A stretch of 64,000 bases of DNA, from assembly GCF_900109135.1 (NCBI RefSeq), contig NZ_FNYT01000001.1, forward strand, positions 1 through 64,000. Direction: 5' to 3'. The notes under the pieces are model-generated. The model did not search any database. It saw nothing but the letters and a program-made list of their open reading frames with translations, and had not been told where the DNA came from. Positions 32,239 through 41,563 of this stretch are shown in pieces (within the stretch, counting starts at the first letter, position 1; each line of letters opens with the position of its first letter). The DNA comes from Trichococcus ilyis. GTDB taxonomy: Bacteria; Bacillota; Bacilli; Lactobacillales; Aerococcaceae. The translations under genes were made by a program, and so were the position numbers.

Positions 32239-33532
32239 AGTACATTATGAAACACTTAACGAGACAGTCTATACGGAAATATTGGAAAACGGCTTGCAGG
32301 TAGTGCTGATCCCGAAAAACAAATACTCCAAGACATACGGCATCTTTACGACCAATTTCGGGTCGATCGATAACCAGTTCGTACCGATAAACGACGATAA
32401 GGAAATCAAAATTCCCGACGGCATTGCGCATTTCCTTGAGCATAAGCTGTTTGAAGGGGAAGAGCATGATGCTTTTGAGGACTTCGCGAAGTTCGGCGCC
32501 TCAGCGAATGCTTTCACGTCCTTCACCCGGACAAGCTACCTCTTTTCAGCCACGGACCATATCAAGGAAAATACAGAGAGTCTGCTTGATTTCGTTCAAG
32601 ATCCGCATTTTACCCCAGAGGGCACAGAGAAGGAAAAAGGCATCATCGCCCAGGAAATCCGCATGTATGAAGACAATCCAGGCTGGCAACTTTTTTACGG
32701 ACTGCTGCGTAATCTCTATCCGGACCATCCGCTTTCGGTGGACATAGCCGGAACGGTGGACAGCATCCAGGAAATTTCGCCGGAATTGCTCCAAATCTGT
32801 TATGACACCTTCTATCACCCGTCCAACATGAACTTGCTGATGATCGGCAACTTCGTTCCTGATGAAATGATGGACATCATCAAGCGGAATCAGGCCGGAA
32901 AGACGTTCCTGCCTGTGAAACCGATCAAACGCACTTTGCCGCCGATCCCGGTACAGGACATCATTCCCTACAAGGAAACCGAAATGGACGTGCAACGGCC
33001 GAAAGTGATGCTCGGTGTGAAAGGACTGGAGACGGAGGTGACCGGAAACCAAGCCGAAAAATACAAGATCTGCGGCTCGTTGTTGCTGGAAATGTTGTTC
33101 GGCCGGAGTTCCACGCATTTTATCGAACTCTATGACAGCGGCCTGATCGATGACAGTTTTGGCTACTCCTTCAATTTGGATCGCTCTTTCAACTTTATGG
33201 CGATCGAATCGGATACGGAAGAGCCGAGAAGCTTGGAAGAAAAGCTGAAACGGATTTTGCTGGACTGGGAAACGGATGATAATCTGACGGAAGAAAAATT
33301 CGTTCTGCTGAAAAAAAGCATGATTGGGGAGCAACTGCAGGCCTTCAATTCACTGGAATACATCGCAAACCATTACAGCGCATTGCTGTTTTCCGGAGCC
33401 GAACTTTTTGAAGTTGTTGGGCTGATCGAAGAAACGAGTCTGGAAGACATCCGCAAATTCGCCGAGGGATACCTTAAAGCGCAAAGTATGAGCACCTACG
33501 TAATCCTTCAGAAAGGGGCAAAGCGGCAATGA
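32231..33532 (+). CDS. M16-family zinc metallopeptidase (YmfH/YfmH type)
   Basis: A 433-residue M16 protein with the inverted zinc motif HFLEH (in GIAHFLEHKLFE, about residues 65-75), so it is the likely catalytic partner of the gene before it. Processing-peptidase features follow, including GTEKEKGIIAQEIRMYEDNP with the distal glutamates. The start overlaps the previous gene by 8 bases, and its end overlaps ymfI by 4 bases, indicating tight coupling. It should act in the cytoplasm, as there is no signal peptide. Substrate unknown. Confidence 0.93.
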   Translation: MNKVHYETLNETVYTEILENGLQVVLIPKNKYSKTYGIFTTNFGSIDNQFVPINDDKEIKIPDGIAHFLEHKLFEGEEHDAFEDFAKFGASANAFTSFTRTSYLFSATDHIKENTESLLDFVQDPHFTPEGTEKEKGIIAQEIRMYEDNPGWQLFYGLLRNLYPDHPLSVDIAGTVDSIQEISPELLQICYDTFYHPSNMNLLMIGNFVPDEMMDIIKRNQAGKTFLPVKPIKRTLPPIPVQDIIPYKETEMDVQRPKVMLGVKGLETEVTGNQAEKYKICGSLLLEMLFGRSSTHFIELYDSGLIDDSFGYSFNLDRSFNFMAIESDTEEPRSLEEKLKRILLDWETDDNLTEEKFVLLKKSMIGEQLQAFNSLEYIANHYSALLFSGAELFEVVGLIEETSLEDIRKFAEGYLKAQSMSTYVILQKGAKRQ

Positions 33533-34254
33533 AGGCCGCTTTGGTGACAGGAGCCTCCGGTGACATCGGCGCCTCCATCGCAAGAGGCCTTGCCCGATCA
33601 GGATGGTCGCTTTATCTGCATTACCACTCCAATCAAGAAAAGATCCGGCTGCTGCTGTCGGAACTGCAATCGGCTTATCCTGAACAGGAATTTTATCCAC
33701 TTCGGCTGGATCTTTCCGACGAAGCGGGCGTTTCGGCATTGGCCGAAAGCATATTTTCGCTCCAAGCGATCGTCTTTGCGCACGGCAAAACGGAATATGG
33801 TTTGCTTCAGGATATGACCTCCCGGCAAATGGACGATTTGTGGAAAATGCACGTCAAAATGCCTATCCTGATCATCCAAGCGCTCCAGGATAAAATCGCC
33901 CGTTCCCGCAACGGCCGGATCGTCTTCATCAGTTCCATCTACGGAGAAGCCGGAAGCGGACTGGAAGTTCTCTACAGTACCGTCAAAGGGGCGCAGATCG
34001 CTTTCGTGAAAGCCTACAGCAAGGAAGTTGCTTCACTGGGGATCACGGTCAATGCCGTTTGTCCCGGCGCAATCGATACGCAAATGAATGCGCATCTCGA
34101 TAACGACGAAAAAGAGGCGCTTCTTGAGGAAATCCCGCTGGGCAGGATGGGCGAACCGGACGAAATCAGTTTCTGGGCAGTCCAGTTGCTGAAAGAAAAC
34201 AGCCGCTACATGACCGGGCAGTCCATCTGCGTCTCGGGCGGATGGCTCAGGTAA
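33529..34254 (+). CDS. ymfI: SDR-family reductase, EF-P 5-aminopentanone reductase-like
   Basis: A 241-residue short-chain dehydrogenase. The NAD(P) motif is TGASGDIGASIA, the catalytic serine lies in VFISSIYGEAG, the YxxxK pair is in YSTVKGAQ, and the C-terminus reads GQSICVSGGWLR. By position (after the M16 pair and before a rodZ-like gene) it matches Bacillus YmfI, which reduces a 5-aminopentanone group on elongation factor P. It overlaps the M16 peptidase gene by 4 bases (ATGA). A FabG-like role cannot be excluded from sequence alone. Confidence 0.88.
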   Translation: MKAALVTGASGDIGASIARGLARSGWSLYLHYHSNQEKIRLLLSELQSAYPEQEFYPLRLDLSDEAGVSALAESIFSLQAIVFAHGKTEYGLLQDMTSRQMDDLWKMHVKMPILIIQALQDKIARSRNGRIVFISSIYGEAGSGLEVLYSTVKGAQIAFVKAYSKEVASLGITVNAVCPGAIDTQMNAHLDNDEKEALLEEIPLGRMGEPDEISFWAVQLLKENSRYMTGQSICVSGGWLR

Positions 34255-34340
34255 AACAATTACGGAACTTCGTGGGCAGGGATTTTATGTTATAATGCTT
34301 TTGGTAACATCGGGACCGGTAAGTGAAGGCAGGTGAAGAA

Positions 34341-35216
34341 ATGGTTCAAATCGGAGAAATCCTAAAAAGTGCTAGACTTTCCAAAGGGTACACTTTGGAT
34401 GATCTGCAGCAAATGACGAAAATACAGAAGCGGTACTTGATCGCAATCGAAGAAGGCGACTTCGAGATTATGCCTGGCAATTTCTATGTGCGCGCCTTCA
34501 TCAAGCAGTACGCGGATACAGTGGGTTTGGATGGCGATCGGCTGTTGGGGGATCACGCAAGTGTGATTCCGGAGATCCATGGGAGCAGCTTGACGGAGGA
34601 GTCCGGATCTTTTTCTCCCAGTCGCTCCGAAACAAAAAAAGCTTCAAAAAAGACGAATTTTAATTATGGCGGGTCCGTCCAGAGCCAATTGCCGACTGTG
34701 CTGTTGGCTGTTGCGGTAGTCGCCATCGTGTTGGCGGTATGGAAGGCTACCTTGAGCGGTGATGATGGGGCAGTCCAGATCGAAGTGGCTTCGAACATCA
34801 GTCAGACAACGTTGTCATCAAAAGAAACGGTCTCGAGCAGCGTGGAACAGACAGGGACTGCGATTGTCACGGAACAATCAGCGCAGGTCACTTTGCTTTC
34901 GGCTGCCGGCGGTTATGCCGAATATGACGTCACAAGCTTGTCGCTGCCATCAGAATTGAAAGTATCCGCAGTCGCAGGAGGCAGCTCTTGGATCAGCGTA
35001 AGCGTAAACGGAATCGTCCAAGAGCCTTCCGGAACCGTAACCAGCGAAAATCCGCTGACGGTCGCGCTGCCGTTGAACACAAGCGAGATTGAAGTGATTG
35101 TCGGCGTGATGCCGGCAACGACCATCGAGCTGGACGGCACAGTCGTTGCCATGCCAGCCGACTATCAAGAGATTCAGACCCAAACCTTATCCTTTACCGT
35201 TAAAAGTGTCGAATAA
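34341..35216 (+). CDS. RodZ-like membrane-anchored helix-turn-helix protein (YmfM type)
   Basis: A 291-residue cell-shape protein candidate. The cytoplasmic Cro-like helix-turn-helix (about 1-75: [19 protein letters not shown] ... [14 protein letters not shown]) binds MreB in RodZ. A single membrane helix (about 117-137) is followed by a Ser/Thr-rich linker and an extracytoplasmic DUF4115-like beta domain (about 200-290). The ATG at 34341 has AGGTGA upstream; a GTG at 34323 is an in-frame alternative. It precedes pgsA, the standard Bacillus order. No mreB is in the window. Confidence 0.88.
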   Translation: MVQIGEILKSARLSKGYTLDDLQQMTKIQKRYLIAIEEGDFEIMPGNFYVRAFIKQYADTVGLDGDRLLGDHASVIPEIHGSSLTEESGSFSPSRSETKKASKKTNFNYGGSVQSQLPTVLLAVAVVAIVLAVWKATLSGDDGAVQIEVASNISQTTLSSKETVSSSVEQTGTAIVTEQSAQVTLLSAAGGYAEYDVTSLSLPSELKVSAVAGGSSWISVSVNGIVQEPSGTVTSENPLTVALPLNTSEIEVIVGVMPATTIELDGTVVAMPADYQEIQTQTLSFTVKSVE

Positions 35217-35246
35217 GGCGAGGCCACATCAAAGGAGTTGCAAAAG

Positions 35247-35825
35247 TTGAATTTACCTAATAAATTGACCGTTCTGCGGATCGTTATGATTCCGCTGTTC
35301 ATGATCATTACCTTGGTCCCATTCGATTGGGGGACCCTTGCGATCGCCGAATCACAGATTGCCGTCAACCAGTTGGTCGGGGCCGTCATTTTTGGCATCG
35401 CCAGCTTTACGGATTGGCTGGATGGATACATTGCCAGAAGGGACGCGTTGGTGACGAACTTTGGCAAGTTTGCTGATCCATTGGCGGACAAGATGCTTGT
35501 CGCCACAGCCATGATTGTGCTTGTCGGTCAAGGATTGGCTCCATCATGGGTCGTCAGCATCATCATCAGCCGCGAGTTGGCGGTTACCGGATTGCGCCTG
35601 CTGCTTGTGAAGGAAGGCGAAGTCATGGCAGCGGCATGGCCGGGAAAAATCAAAACGGCTACGCAAATGGTCGCCATCATTCTGTTGTTCTTGGACAATT
35701 ATCCTTTTCAGGCGACCGGCATCCCGGTTGCGGACATCATGCTGTATCTCTGCCTGATTTTCACCATCTACTCAGGTGCGGATTATTTCGTCAAGAATAA
35801 ACATGTCTTTGTGGGATCCATGTAG
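35247..35825 (+). CDS. pgsA: CDP-diacylglycerol-glycerol-3-phosphate 3-phosphatidyltransferase
   Basis: A 192-residue membrane enzyme that makes phosphatidylglycerol phosphate, the committed step to anionic phospholipids. The CDP-alcohol phosphotransferase signature is intact in DWLDGYIARR ... GKFADPLADK (D-D-G-A-R-G-D-D), and four to five helices fit. The TTG at 35247 is chosen because AAAGGAG ends 9 bases before it; a TTG at 35238 is too close to that site. It follows the rodZ-like gene by 30 bases. A structured RNA with a T-tract separates it from cinA. Confidence 0.95.
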   Translation: MNLPNKLTVLRIVMIPLFMIITLVPFDWGTLAIAESQIAVNQLVGAVIFGIASFTDWLDGYIARRDALVTNFGKFADPLADKMLVATAMIVLVGQGLAPSWVVSIIISRELAVTGLRLLLVKEGEVMAAAWPGKIKTATQMVAIILLFLDNYPFQATGIPVADIMLYLCLIFTIYSGADYFVKNKHVFVGSM

Positions 35826-35836
35826 TTTTCATAAAT

Positions 35837-35918
35837 AAGGAGGGCTGGGTTGCATCAGGATGCAACCCGAACAAAAGGAAAGTGATTCTTTTGTACCCTT
35901 CTTTTTCTTTTTTTTTTC
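35837..35918 (+). ncRNA. Three-way-junction RNA followed by a T-tract, between pgsA and cinA
   Basis: Three helices close on each other. P1 pairs 35837-35844 with 35896-35903 (AAGGAGGG / CCCTTCTT, one G-T pair). P2 is GGGTTGCA / TGCAACCC (35847-35854 with 35861-35868). P3 is ACAAAAG / CTTTTGT (35871-35877 with 35888-35894). Joiners are only 2, 2 and 1 bases. A T-rich tract follows to 35918. It may be an unusual terminator of pgsA or a regulatory leader for cinA-recA. P1 contains a consensus ribosome site; the TTG after it opens an 11-codon reading frame inside P2 and P3. No known riboswitch class was recognised. Confidence 0.55.
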
Positions 35919-35972
35919 GAGAAGAAGGTATTGTCAAATTTAAGCGAATACTATGGATGTGAGGGATTAACG

Positions 35973-37229
35973 ATGAACGCAGAAATCATTTCAGTCGGAA
36001 CGGAATTGCTGATGGGACAAATAGTGAATTCGGATGCGGCATTCATTGCCAAGGAGTTGACCGGTTTGGGCATCGATTCCTATTTTCAGACGGTTGTCGG
36101 CGATAATCCGGGGAAAATAACAGAAGTGATCAAAATAGCTGAATCGCGAAGCGATCTGCTGATTTTCACAGGAGGCCTCGGACCTACCCATGACGACCTG
36201 ACCAAACAGACTGTGGCGGATCACCTCGAGGAAGCGCTCGTCATGGATGAGGCAGGCTTGGCGCGAATCCGCCGCTGGTTCGAACGCTCGGGAAGGGATA
36301 TGACGAAAAATAATGAGCTTCAAGCCTTAGTGTTCAAGAACGGAATCGCCTTTGCGAATCCCGTCGGTCAAGCGTTGGGTAGCTACATCGAAAAGAACGG
36401 GATCGGCTATTTGTTGTTGCCGGGCCCGCCGCGGGAACTTGAGCAGATGTTCCTGCAGTTTGTGAAGCCGTTCCTTTCGGGAAAGTACGAAGATCAGCAA
36501 GTGATCTCGTCAACGACACTCCGCTTTTTCGGAATCGGCGAATCCGCACTGACAACCATGCTTGACGATCTGATCCGCAACCAGACCAACCCGACGATAG
36601 CTCCGTACGCCGGAAAATACGAAGTGACCTTGAGACTCACTGCAAATGCTGCAACAGAAGCGATCTGCAGGGAGCTTTTGGAGGAGAAAAAAGCGGAGAT
36701 TTTGGCGATTGTCGGCGACTATCATTATGGCGATGGGGCCGAGTCCAGTCTTGCCGAGGTGGTGGGCAACAGACTGTTGGCTCAAAAATGCTCCATCAGT
36801 GCAGCGGAAAGTCTGACCGGCGGGCTTTTTCAAGCGGAGCTGGTCAAGGTTCCGGGGATAAGCGAAGTCTTCGCGGGAGGCATAGTTTCTTATCAGGAAG
36901 GCGCCAAACAGCATGTCCTGGGCGTTCCGGAGCACATTCTCGAGGCGTACGGAATGGTCAGCCCGGAATGTGCGGTTGCGATGGCGGAACGGGCACGGGA
37001 ACTTTTCGACACTGATTTGGGCATTGCTTTCACGGGTGTTGCAGGACCCGACCGCCTGGAGGGCAAGCCGGCCGGAACGGTGTGGATCGCATTGAGCCGA
37101 AAAAACGGCCCAACGGCAGTTCAAGGATTCCTTTTTTTAAGAGACCGCCTCGGGAACAGGGAGCAGGCGGTGATGCAGGGATTTGACATGATCAGGCGGA
37201 ATTTACAGGATTCTGGATCCGCGGAATAA
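35973..37229 (+). CDS. cinA: CinA family protein (competence/damage-inducible, nicotinamide-nucleotide amidase type)
   Basis: A 418-residue two-domain protein. The N-terminal molybdopterin-binding-like domain (about 1-170: AEIISVGTELLMGQIVN, FTGGLGPTHDD) is linked to ADP-ribose pyrophosphatase activity in studied members. The C-terminal CinA domain (about 260-415: SAAESLTGGLFQAELVKVPG ... GVAGPDRLEGKPAGTVW) is linked to NMN deamidation. The ATG at 35973 has GAGGGA upstream; the longer frame from 35931 has no site. It lies before recA, the order in which it is co-induced with competence in streptococci. Confidence 0.94.
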   Translation: MNAEIISVGTELLMGQIVNSDAAFIAKELTGLGIDSYFQTVVGDNPGKITEVIKIAESRSDLLIFTGGLGPTHDDLTKQTVADHLEEALVMDEAGLARIRRWFERSGRDMTKNNELQALVFKNGIAFANPVGQALGSYIEKNGIGYLLLPGPPRELEQMFLQFVKPFLSGKYEDQQVISSTTLRFFGIGESALTTMLDDLIRNQTNPTIAPYAGKYEVTLRLTANAATEAICRELLEEKKAEILAIVGDYHYGDGAESSLAEVVGNRLLAQKCSISAAESLTGGLFQAELVKVPGISEVFAGGIVSYQEGAKQHVLGVPEHILEAYGMVSPECAVAMAERARELFDTDLGIAFTGVAGPDRLEGKPAGTVWIALSRKNGPTAVQGFLFLRDRLGNREQAVMQGFDMIRRNLQDSGSAE

Positions 37230-37233
37230 AAAA

Positions 37234-37247
37234 CGAACATCTGTTCA
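37234..37247. promoter_or_regulatory. SOS operator (LexA/DinR box) of recA
   Basis: CGAACATCTGTTCA matches the Gram-positive DinR consensus CGAAC-N4-GTTCG at 9 of 10 fixed bases. It begins 5 bases after the cinA stop and 9 bases before the recA -35 box. Confidence 0.85.
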
Positions 37248-37255
37248 CTTTATTC

Positions 37256-37284
37256 TTGCTTTTTTATCCAGAAAAGGATAGTAT
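37256..37284 (+). promoter_or_regulatory. recA promoter
   Basis: TTGCTT (37256-37261) and TAGTAT (37279-37284) are 17 bases apart, directly downstream of the SOS box and 49 bases before the recA start. Confidence 0.65.
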
Positions 37285-37333
37285 TACGTTGTGGCGTTAA
37301 TGTATGCAAATGAAAGCTTGGAGGAAACAATAG

Positions 37334-38404
37334 ATGGCTAATTTGAATGAGAACAGACAAAAAGCCTTGGATGAGGCTCTGAAGAAGATAGAAAGAAATT
37401 TCGGCAAAGGGTCTGTCATGAAGCTTGGCGAAAAAGTGGACACTAAAATATCCACTGTACCCAGCGGGTCGCTGGCTCTGGATGTCGCCTTGGGAGTGGG
37501 CGGTTATCCGCGTGGCCGCATCATTGAAGTGTACGGTCCTGAATCATCAGGTAAGACGACGGTTGCGCTGCATGCGATTGCAGAAGTGCAAAAGCAAGGC
37601 GGAGTTGCCGCATTTATCGATGCCGAGCATGCTTTGGATCCCAAATATGCCGCTGCGTTGGGCGTCAACATCGATGAGTTGTTGCTTTCGCAGCCCGATA
37701 CAGGCGAACAAGCGCTGGAAATCGCTGATGCTTTGGTGTCTTCCGGAGCAATCGATATCGTGGTGGTCGACTCTGTAGCCGCATTGGTCCCTCGCGCTGA
37801 AATCGAAGGCGAGATGGGAGACTCACACATGGGTCTGCAAGCGCGCCTGATGTCCCAAGCGTTGCGGAAACTATCCGGATCCATCAACAAAACAAAAACG
37901 ATCGCAATCTTCATTAACCAAGTGCGCGAGAAAATCGGCATCATGTTCGGAAATCCGGAAACGACGCCAGGGGGAAGAGCGCTTAAATTTTACGCCACTA
38001 TCCGACTGGAAGTCAGAAGAGCGGAACAAATCAAAAGCGGAACCGATATCATGGGTAACCGCACCAAAATCAAGGTAGTCAAAAACAAAGTCGCTCCGCC
38101 GTTCAGGACAGCTGAAGTGGACATTATGTACGGCGAAGGCATTTCCCAAGTCGGCGAAATCATCGATATGGCTTCAGAAAAGGATATCGTCAACAAGAGT
38201 GGTGCATGGTATTCCTACAAAGGGGAACGCATCGGTCAGGGGCGTGAAAATGCCAAAAAATTCCTGATCGAGCATCCGGAAATGAGAGCCGAGATCGAGA
38301 AGCTTGTCCGGAACGAATACGGGATAGGCGACGAAAATGCCGCCGAAATAAAGGCGGATGAAAAAGACGAGCAGATCGAACCGATCGATCTGCTGGACGA
38401 ATAA
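37334..38404 (+). CDS. recA: Recombinase RecA
   Basis: A 356-residue DNA strand-exchange ATPase that also triggers LexA self-cleavage. Walker A is GPESSGKTT at 68-76 and Walker B is [11 protein letters not shown]; the DNA-binding loops ([20 protein letters not shown] and the [10 protein letters not shown] region) are intact. The acidic C-terminal tail ([17 protein letters not shown]) is typical. The ribosome site is TTGGAGGAAA. Expression should be SOS-controlled through the operator upstream. It is followed by its own hairpin and then by a separate promoter for rny. Confidence 0.99.
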   Translation: MANLNENRQKALDEALKKIERNFGKGSVMKLGEKVDTKISTVPSGSLALDVALGVGGYPRGRIIEVYGPESSGKTTVALHAIAEVQKQGGVAAFIDAEHALDPKYAAALGVNIDELLLSQPDTGEQALEIADALVSSGAIDIVVVDSVAALVPRAEIEGEMGDSHMGLQARLMSQALRKLSGSINKTKTIAIFINQVREKIGIMFGNPETTPGGRALKFYATIRLEVRRAEQIKSGTDIMGNRTKIKVVKNKVAPPFRTAEVDIMYGEGISQVGEIIDMASEKDIVNKSGAWYSYKGERIGQGRENAKKFLIEHPEMRAEIEKLVRNEYGIGDENAAEIKADEKDEQIEPIDLLDE

Positions 38405-38416
38405 AAGCGAGCATCC

Positions 38417-38450
38417 AAAGGGGCCAGGAATAAAAATCCGGCCTCTTTCG
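38417..38450 (+). terminator. Probable terminator of recA
   Basis: AAAGGGGCC pairs with GGCCTCTTT (one G-T pair) around an A-rich loop. The T run after it is weak. Confidence 0.55.
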
Positions 38451-38525
38451 TTATTTTCAGCATCGGCACAGAAGGCAATATCGAAACAGGAAAAAATGTA
38501 TTTTGGTTATGTTACCGTTTTATCG

Positions 38526-38554
38526 TTGACATGTCAGCATTCTACGTTTAGAAT
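38526..38554 (+). promoter_or_regulatory. Strong promoter of rny
   Basis: A perfect TTGACA (38526-38531), a 17-base spacer and TAGAAT (38549-38554). The leader to the start codon is about 90 bases and holds a small TGTGCA/TGCACA hairpin. Confidence 0.8.
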
Positions 38555-38648
38555 GAAATTATGTGCATCGCTTCATTCTGCACATTGTAAAACTAATTTT
38601 TATTCATTTTTTTTGACAACAAAATTAAATAGATACGGAGGTGAAACT

Positions 38649-40208
38649 ATGGATATATGGACTTTAGCCTTCGCTATCATAGCTTTAATTGTTGGTGTCG
38701 TTATCGGATATTCCTATCGAAAATCGAATCACGAAAAAGAAATAGCTGGTGCCAAAAATACCGCTTCCCAAATTCTTGATGATGCTCGCAAAGAAGCAGA
38801 AACCCTGAAAAAAGAAGCTATGTTAGAGGCGAAGGATGAGAACCACAAATACCGCTCGGAAATAGAAGAAGAATTGCGCGAGCGACGCAGTGAGGTTCAA
38901 AAACAAGAAAATCGCTTAATCCAAAGAGAAGAAAATTTGGATAGGAAAGATGCCAGCCTATCAAAACGTGAGCAATCTATCGAATCAAAAGAGGATAATC
39001 TTGTCAAAAGACAGAACGCTTTAGTTTCTGAAGAAAATCGCATTCAAACATTGGTGGAAGAGCAACAACACGAACTGGAAAGAATCGCTACCTTATCCCG
39101 CGATGAAGCAAGAAACATCATCATGGACGAAACGGAAAACCAGCTTTCGCACGAAATTGCGGTCATGATCAGAGAATCCGACCAAAAAGCGAAAGATGAA
39201 GCAGATCGTAATGCGAAAAACATTATCCTGCAGGCGATTCAAAGAAGCGCCGCCGATTTGGTTTCGGAAGCGACGGTATCGGTTGTCACGTTGCCTAACG
39301 ACGATATGAAAGGCCGGATCATCGGCCGCGAAGGAAGAAACATTCGGACATTGGAGACATTGACAGGTATTGATCTGATCATCGATGATACGCCTGAAGC
39401 TGTCGTATTGAGCGGATTTGATCCTATCCGAAGAGAAATCGCGAAAATGGCTTTGGAGAAATTAATTCAAGATGGACGCATCCATCCTGCGAGAATTGAG
39501 GAAGCAGTTGAGAAAGCCCGTAAAGATATGGATGAACGCATAAGAGAAATCGGTGAACAAGCAACTTTTGAAGTTGGCATCCATTCTTTGCATCCTGATT
39601 TGATCAAAATTTTGGGACGCCTGCATTTCCGCACAAGTTACGGACAAAATGTCCTGAATCACAGCATCGAAGTCGCGAAACTTTGCGGCGTCATGGCTGG
39701 TGAACTTGGCGAAGACATCAATTTGGCCAAACGAGCAGGTCTGCTGCATGACATCGGAAAAGCTCTCGATCATGAAATTGAGGGTTCACACGTTGAAATC
39801 GGCGCAGAAGTCGCCCAAAAATACAAAGAAAATCCGGTTGTCATCAATGCGATTGCATCCCATCACGGTGATGTTGAAGCAAACTCAATCATATCCGTAT
39901 TGGTCGCATCTGCTGATGCTTTATCCGCCGCTCGTCCTGGAGCAAGAAGCGAATCGCTTGAAAACTACATCCGCCGTTTGGAGAAACTGGAAGGAATCGC
40001 AAACAGTTTTGAGGGTGTGGCAAGCAGTTTTGCTATCCAAGCCGGGAGAGAAATCCGCGTGATGGTCAAACCAGACCAACTTGACGATTCTCAAGCTATT
40101 CGTGTAGCTCGTGAGATTAGAAAGAAAATCGAAGAAGAACTGGATTATCCGGGACACATCAAAGTTACGGTTATACGCGAAACAAGAGTAATTGAATATG
40201 CCAAATAA
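38649..40208 (+). CDS. rny: Ribonuclease Y
   Basis: A 519-residue membrane-anchored endoribonuclease that starts mRNA decay. An N-terminal membrane helix (about 3-23) is followed by a long charged coiled coil (about 28-200). The KH domain comes next ([20 protein letters not shown]), then the HD domain with [13 protein letters not shown] and the metal motif [12 protein letters not shown]. The ATG at 38649 has GGAGGTGA upstream; the frame is open far upstream, but the promoter at 38526-38554 excludes an earlier start. It is separated from ymdB by a terminator. Confidence 0.97.
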   Translation: MDIWTLAFAIIALIVGVVIGYSYRKSNHEKEIAGAKNTASQILDDARKEAETLKKEAMLEAKDENHKYRSEIEEELRERRSEVQKQENRLIQREENLDRKDASLSKREQSIESKEDNLVKRQNALVSEENRIQTLVEEQQHELERIATLSRDEARNIIMDETENQLSHEIAVMIRESDQKAKDEADRNAKNIILQAIQRSAADLVSEATVSVVTLPNDDMKGRIIGREGRNIRTLETLTGIDLIIDDTPEAVVLSGFDPIRREIAKMALEKLIQDGRIHPARIEEAVEKARKDMDERIREIGEQATFEVGIHSLHPDLIKILGRLHFRTSYGQNVLNHSIEVAKLCGVMAGELGEDINLAKRAGLLHDIGKALDHEIEGSHVEIGAEVAQKYKENPVVINAIASHHGDVEANSIISVLVASADALSAARPGARSESLENYIRRLEKLEGIANSFEGVASSFAIQAGREIRVMVKPDQLDDSQAIRVAREIRKKIEEELDYPGHIKVTVIRETRVIEYAK

Positions 40209-40218
40209 TGAAAAAACC

Positions 40219-40248
40219 GAACGGGACAGCCTATTGTCCCGTTTTTTT
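40219..40248 (+). terminator. Terminator of rny
   Basis: AACGGGACA / TGTCCCGTT with a short loop and seven T, 11 bases after the stop. Confidence 0.92.
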
Positions 40249-40351
40249 GCTGTTTCAGGACATTCGGTCCGACCGGAGCGGGGCAACGGCTTATCGAAAC
40301 AGACAAAATATGGTAATATGAGAAGACTAGAGTTTAGAGAAGAGGCTGAAA

Positions 40352-41158
40352 ATGAAAGTATTGTTTATTGGTGATGTTGTAGGTTCGATCGGCAGGCAGA
40401 TGCTGCAGGATACACTCCCGCAGTTAAAGAAGCATTACCGTCCGCAAGTAACCATTGTGAATGGCGAGAATGCTGCAGGGGGCAGAGGGATCACGGAAAA
40501 AATCTACAAAGAATTTTTGCAGACAGGTGTGGATGTCCTCACGATGGGAAACCATACCTGGGATAATCGCGAAATATTCGAATTCATCGGGACCGCCAAC
40601 AAGATGATCCGTCCGGCCAATTTCCCGGAAGGGACTCCCGGCATCGGGTGGACGATCATAAAAGTGAACCAGCTTAAATTGGCTGTGCTGAATCTGCATG
40701 GCCGTGTCTTCATGAACAGCCTTGATGATCCGTTCCGCAAGGCCGATGCCATCCTGGAGGAAGTCCGGAAAGAAACCAATTGCATCTTTGTCGATTTCCA
40801 TGCTGAAACGACCAGCGAAAAACAGGCAATGGGCTGGTATTTGGATGGACGCGTTTCCGCTGTGGTCGGAACGCATACTCATGTGCAGACAAATGATGCC
40901 CGCATCCTGCCTGCCGGGACAGGCTATCTCACGGATGCCGGAATGACCGGCGCTTATGACAGCATTTTGGGCGTTGAGAAGGAGATCATCATCCAGAAAT
41001 TTTTGACGCAAATGCCGGTTCGGCATGAAGTGCCCGAAAAAGGCAGAAAGTTGCTCTCCGGCTGCTTTATCGAAATCAATGACCAGACCGGGAAGTGCGT
41101 CAAAATCGAGAATATCCTGATCAATGAAGACCGCCCATTTGGAGGGGAATTCTATTGA
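40352..41158 (+). CDS. ymdB: YmdB family metallophosphatase / 2',3'-cyclic nucleotide phosphodiesterase
   Basis: A 268-residue dinuclear metal enzyme. Metal-binding motifs appear in order: GDVVGSIG, VNGENAAGG, MGNHTWDN, DFHAE and VGTHTHVQT. In Bacillus subtilis YmdB hydrolyses cyclic nucleotides and influences biofilm and motility fate choices, and its gene lies after rny, as here. The RicA-type gene overlaps its stop by 4 bases. SD sequence is AGAGAAGAGG. Confidence 0.94.
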   Translation: MKVLFIGDVVGSIGRQMLQDTLPQLKKHYRPQVTIVNGENAAGGRGITEKIYKEFLQTGVDVLTMGNHTWDNREIFEFIGTANKMIRPANFPEGTPGIGWTIIKVNQLKLAVLNLHGRVFMNSLDDPFRKADAILEEVRKETNCIFVDFHAETTSEKQAMGWYLDGRVSAVVGTHTHVQTNDARILPAGTGYLTDAGMTGAYDSILGVEKEIIIQKFLTQMPVRHEVPEKGRKLLSGCFIEINDQTGKCVKIENILINEDRPFGGEFY

Positions 41159-41535
41159 GCGAAGCACAGCCTTTGAAAGATTCGGCAGAGGCAGAATTGG
41201 AAACTCTGATCGAATTGTTGAAAAAAAACATAGTGATCGCCCGTTACCAGGAAATCGAAAAAAACGTAAAAAACAATCATTCGCTGGAACAATTGGTCGA
41301 AGCCATCAAAAGCAAGCAAAAAGAAGCTGCAGCCTTCGAGCATTACGCCAAACCGGCAGCCGCCGAAAAAACAGCCGCCGAATTGGCGCAGCTCAATAGG
41401 CAGTTAAAAGAGAGTATAGCGGTCCAGCAGTATCGGGAAGCTTTATGGGATGCCAACGCCTTGCTGGAAACTATCATTGGCATCATCCAGCAAGGCGTTG
41501 ATGCCGCTATCGAAAAAGATGAGCCGCAGAGATAG
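41155..41535 (+). CDS. ymcA: YlbF/YmcA family protein (RicA type)
   Basis: A 126-residue all-helical protein starting at TTG that overlaps the ymdB stop (TTGA) with GGAGGGGAATTC before it. The helical pattern and charge match YmcA/YlbF proteins. In Bacillus YmcA (RicA), YlbF and YaaT form a complex that directs RNase Y to certain mRNAs; the nearby rny gene fits that. The cysteines that bind the iron-sulfur clusters in Bacillus RicA are not seen in this protein, which has no cysteine at all. Confidence 0.85.
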   Translation: MSEAQPLKDSAEAELETLIELLKKNIVIARYQEIEKNVKNNHSLEQLVEAIKSKQKEAAAFEHYAKPAAAEKTAAELAQLNRQLKESIAVQQYREALWDANALLETIIGIIQQGVDAAIEKDEPQR

Positions 41536-41563
41536 ACATAGATACATAGATTGAGGTGAAACA

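Noticed and set aside
35860-35940. ATG-started frame of 25 codons with six Phe codons after the pgsA hairpin, looking like a Phe leader peptide
   Set aside because: The Phe run is simply the T-tract read in frame; the ATG lies 15 bases from the nearest ribosome site and the downstream genes are not for Phe synthesis.
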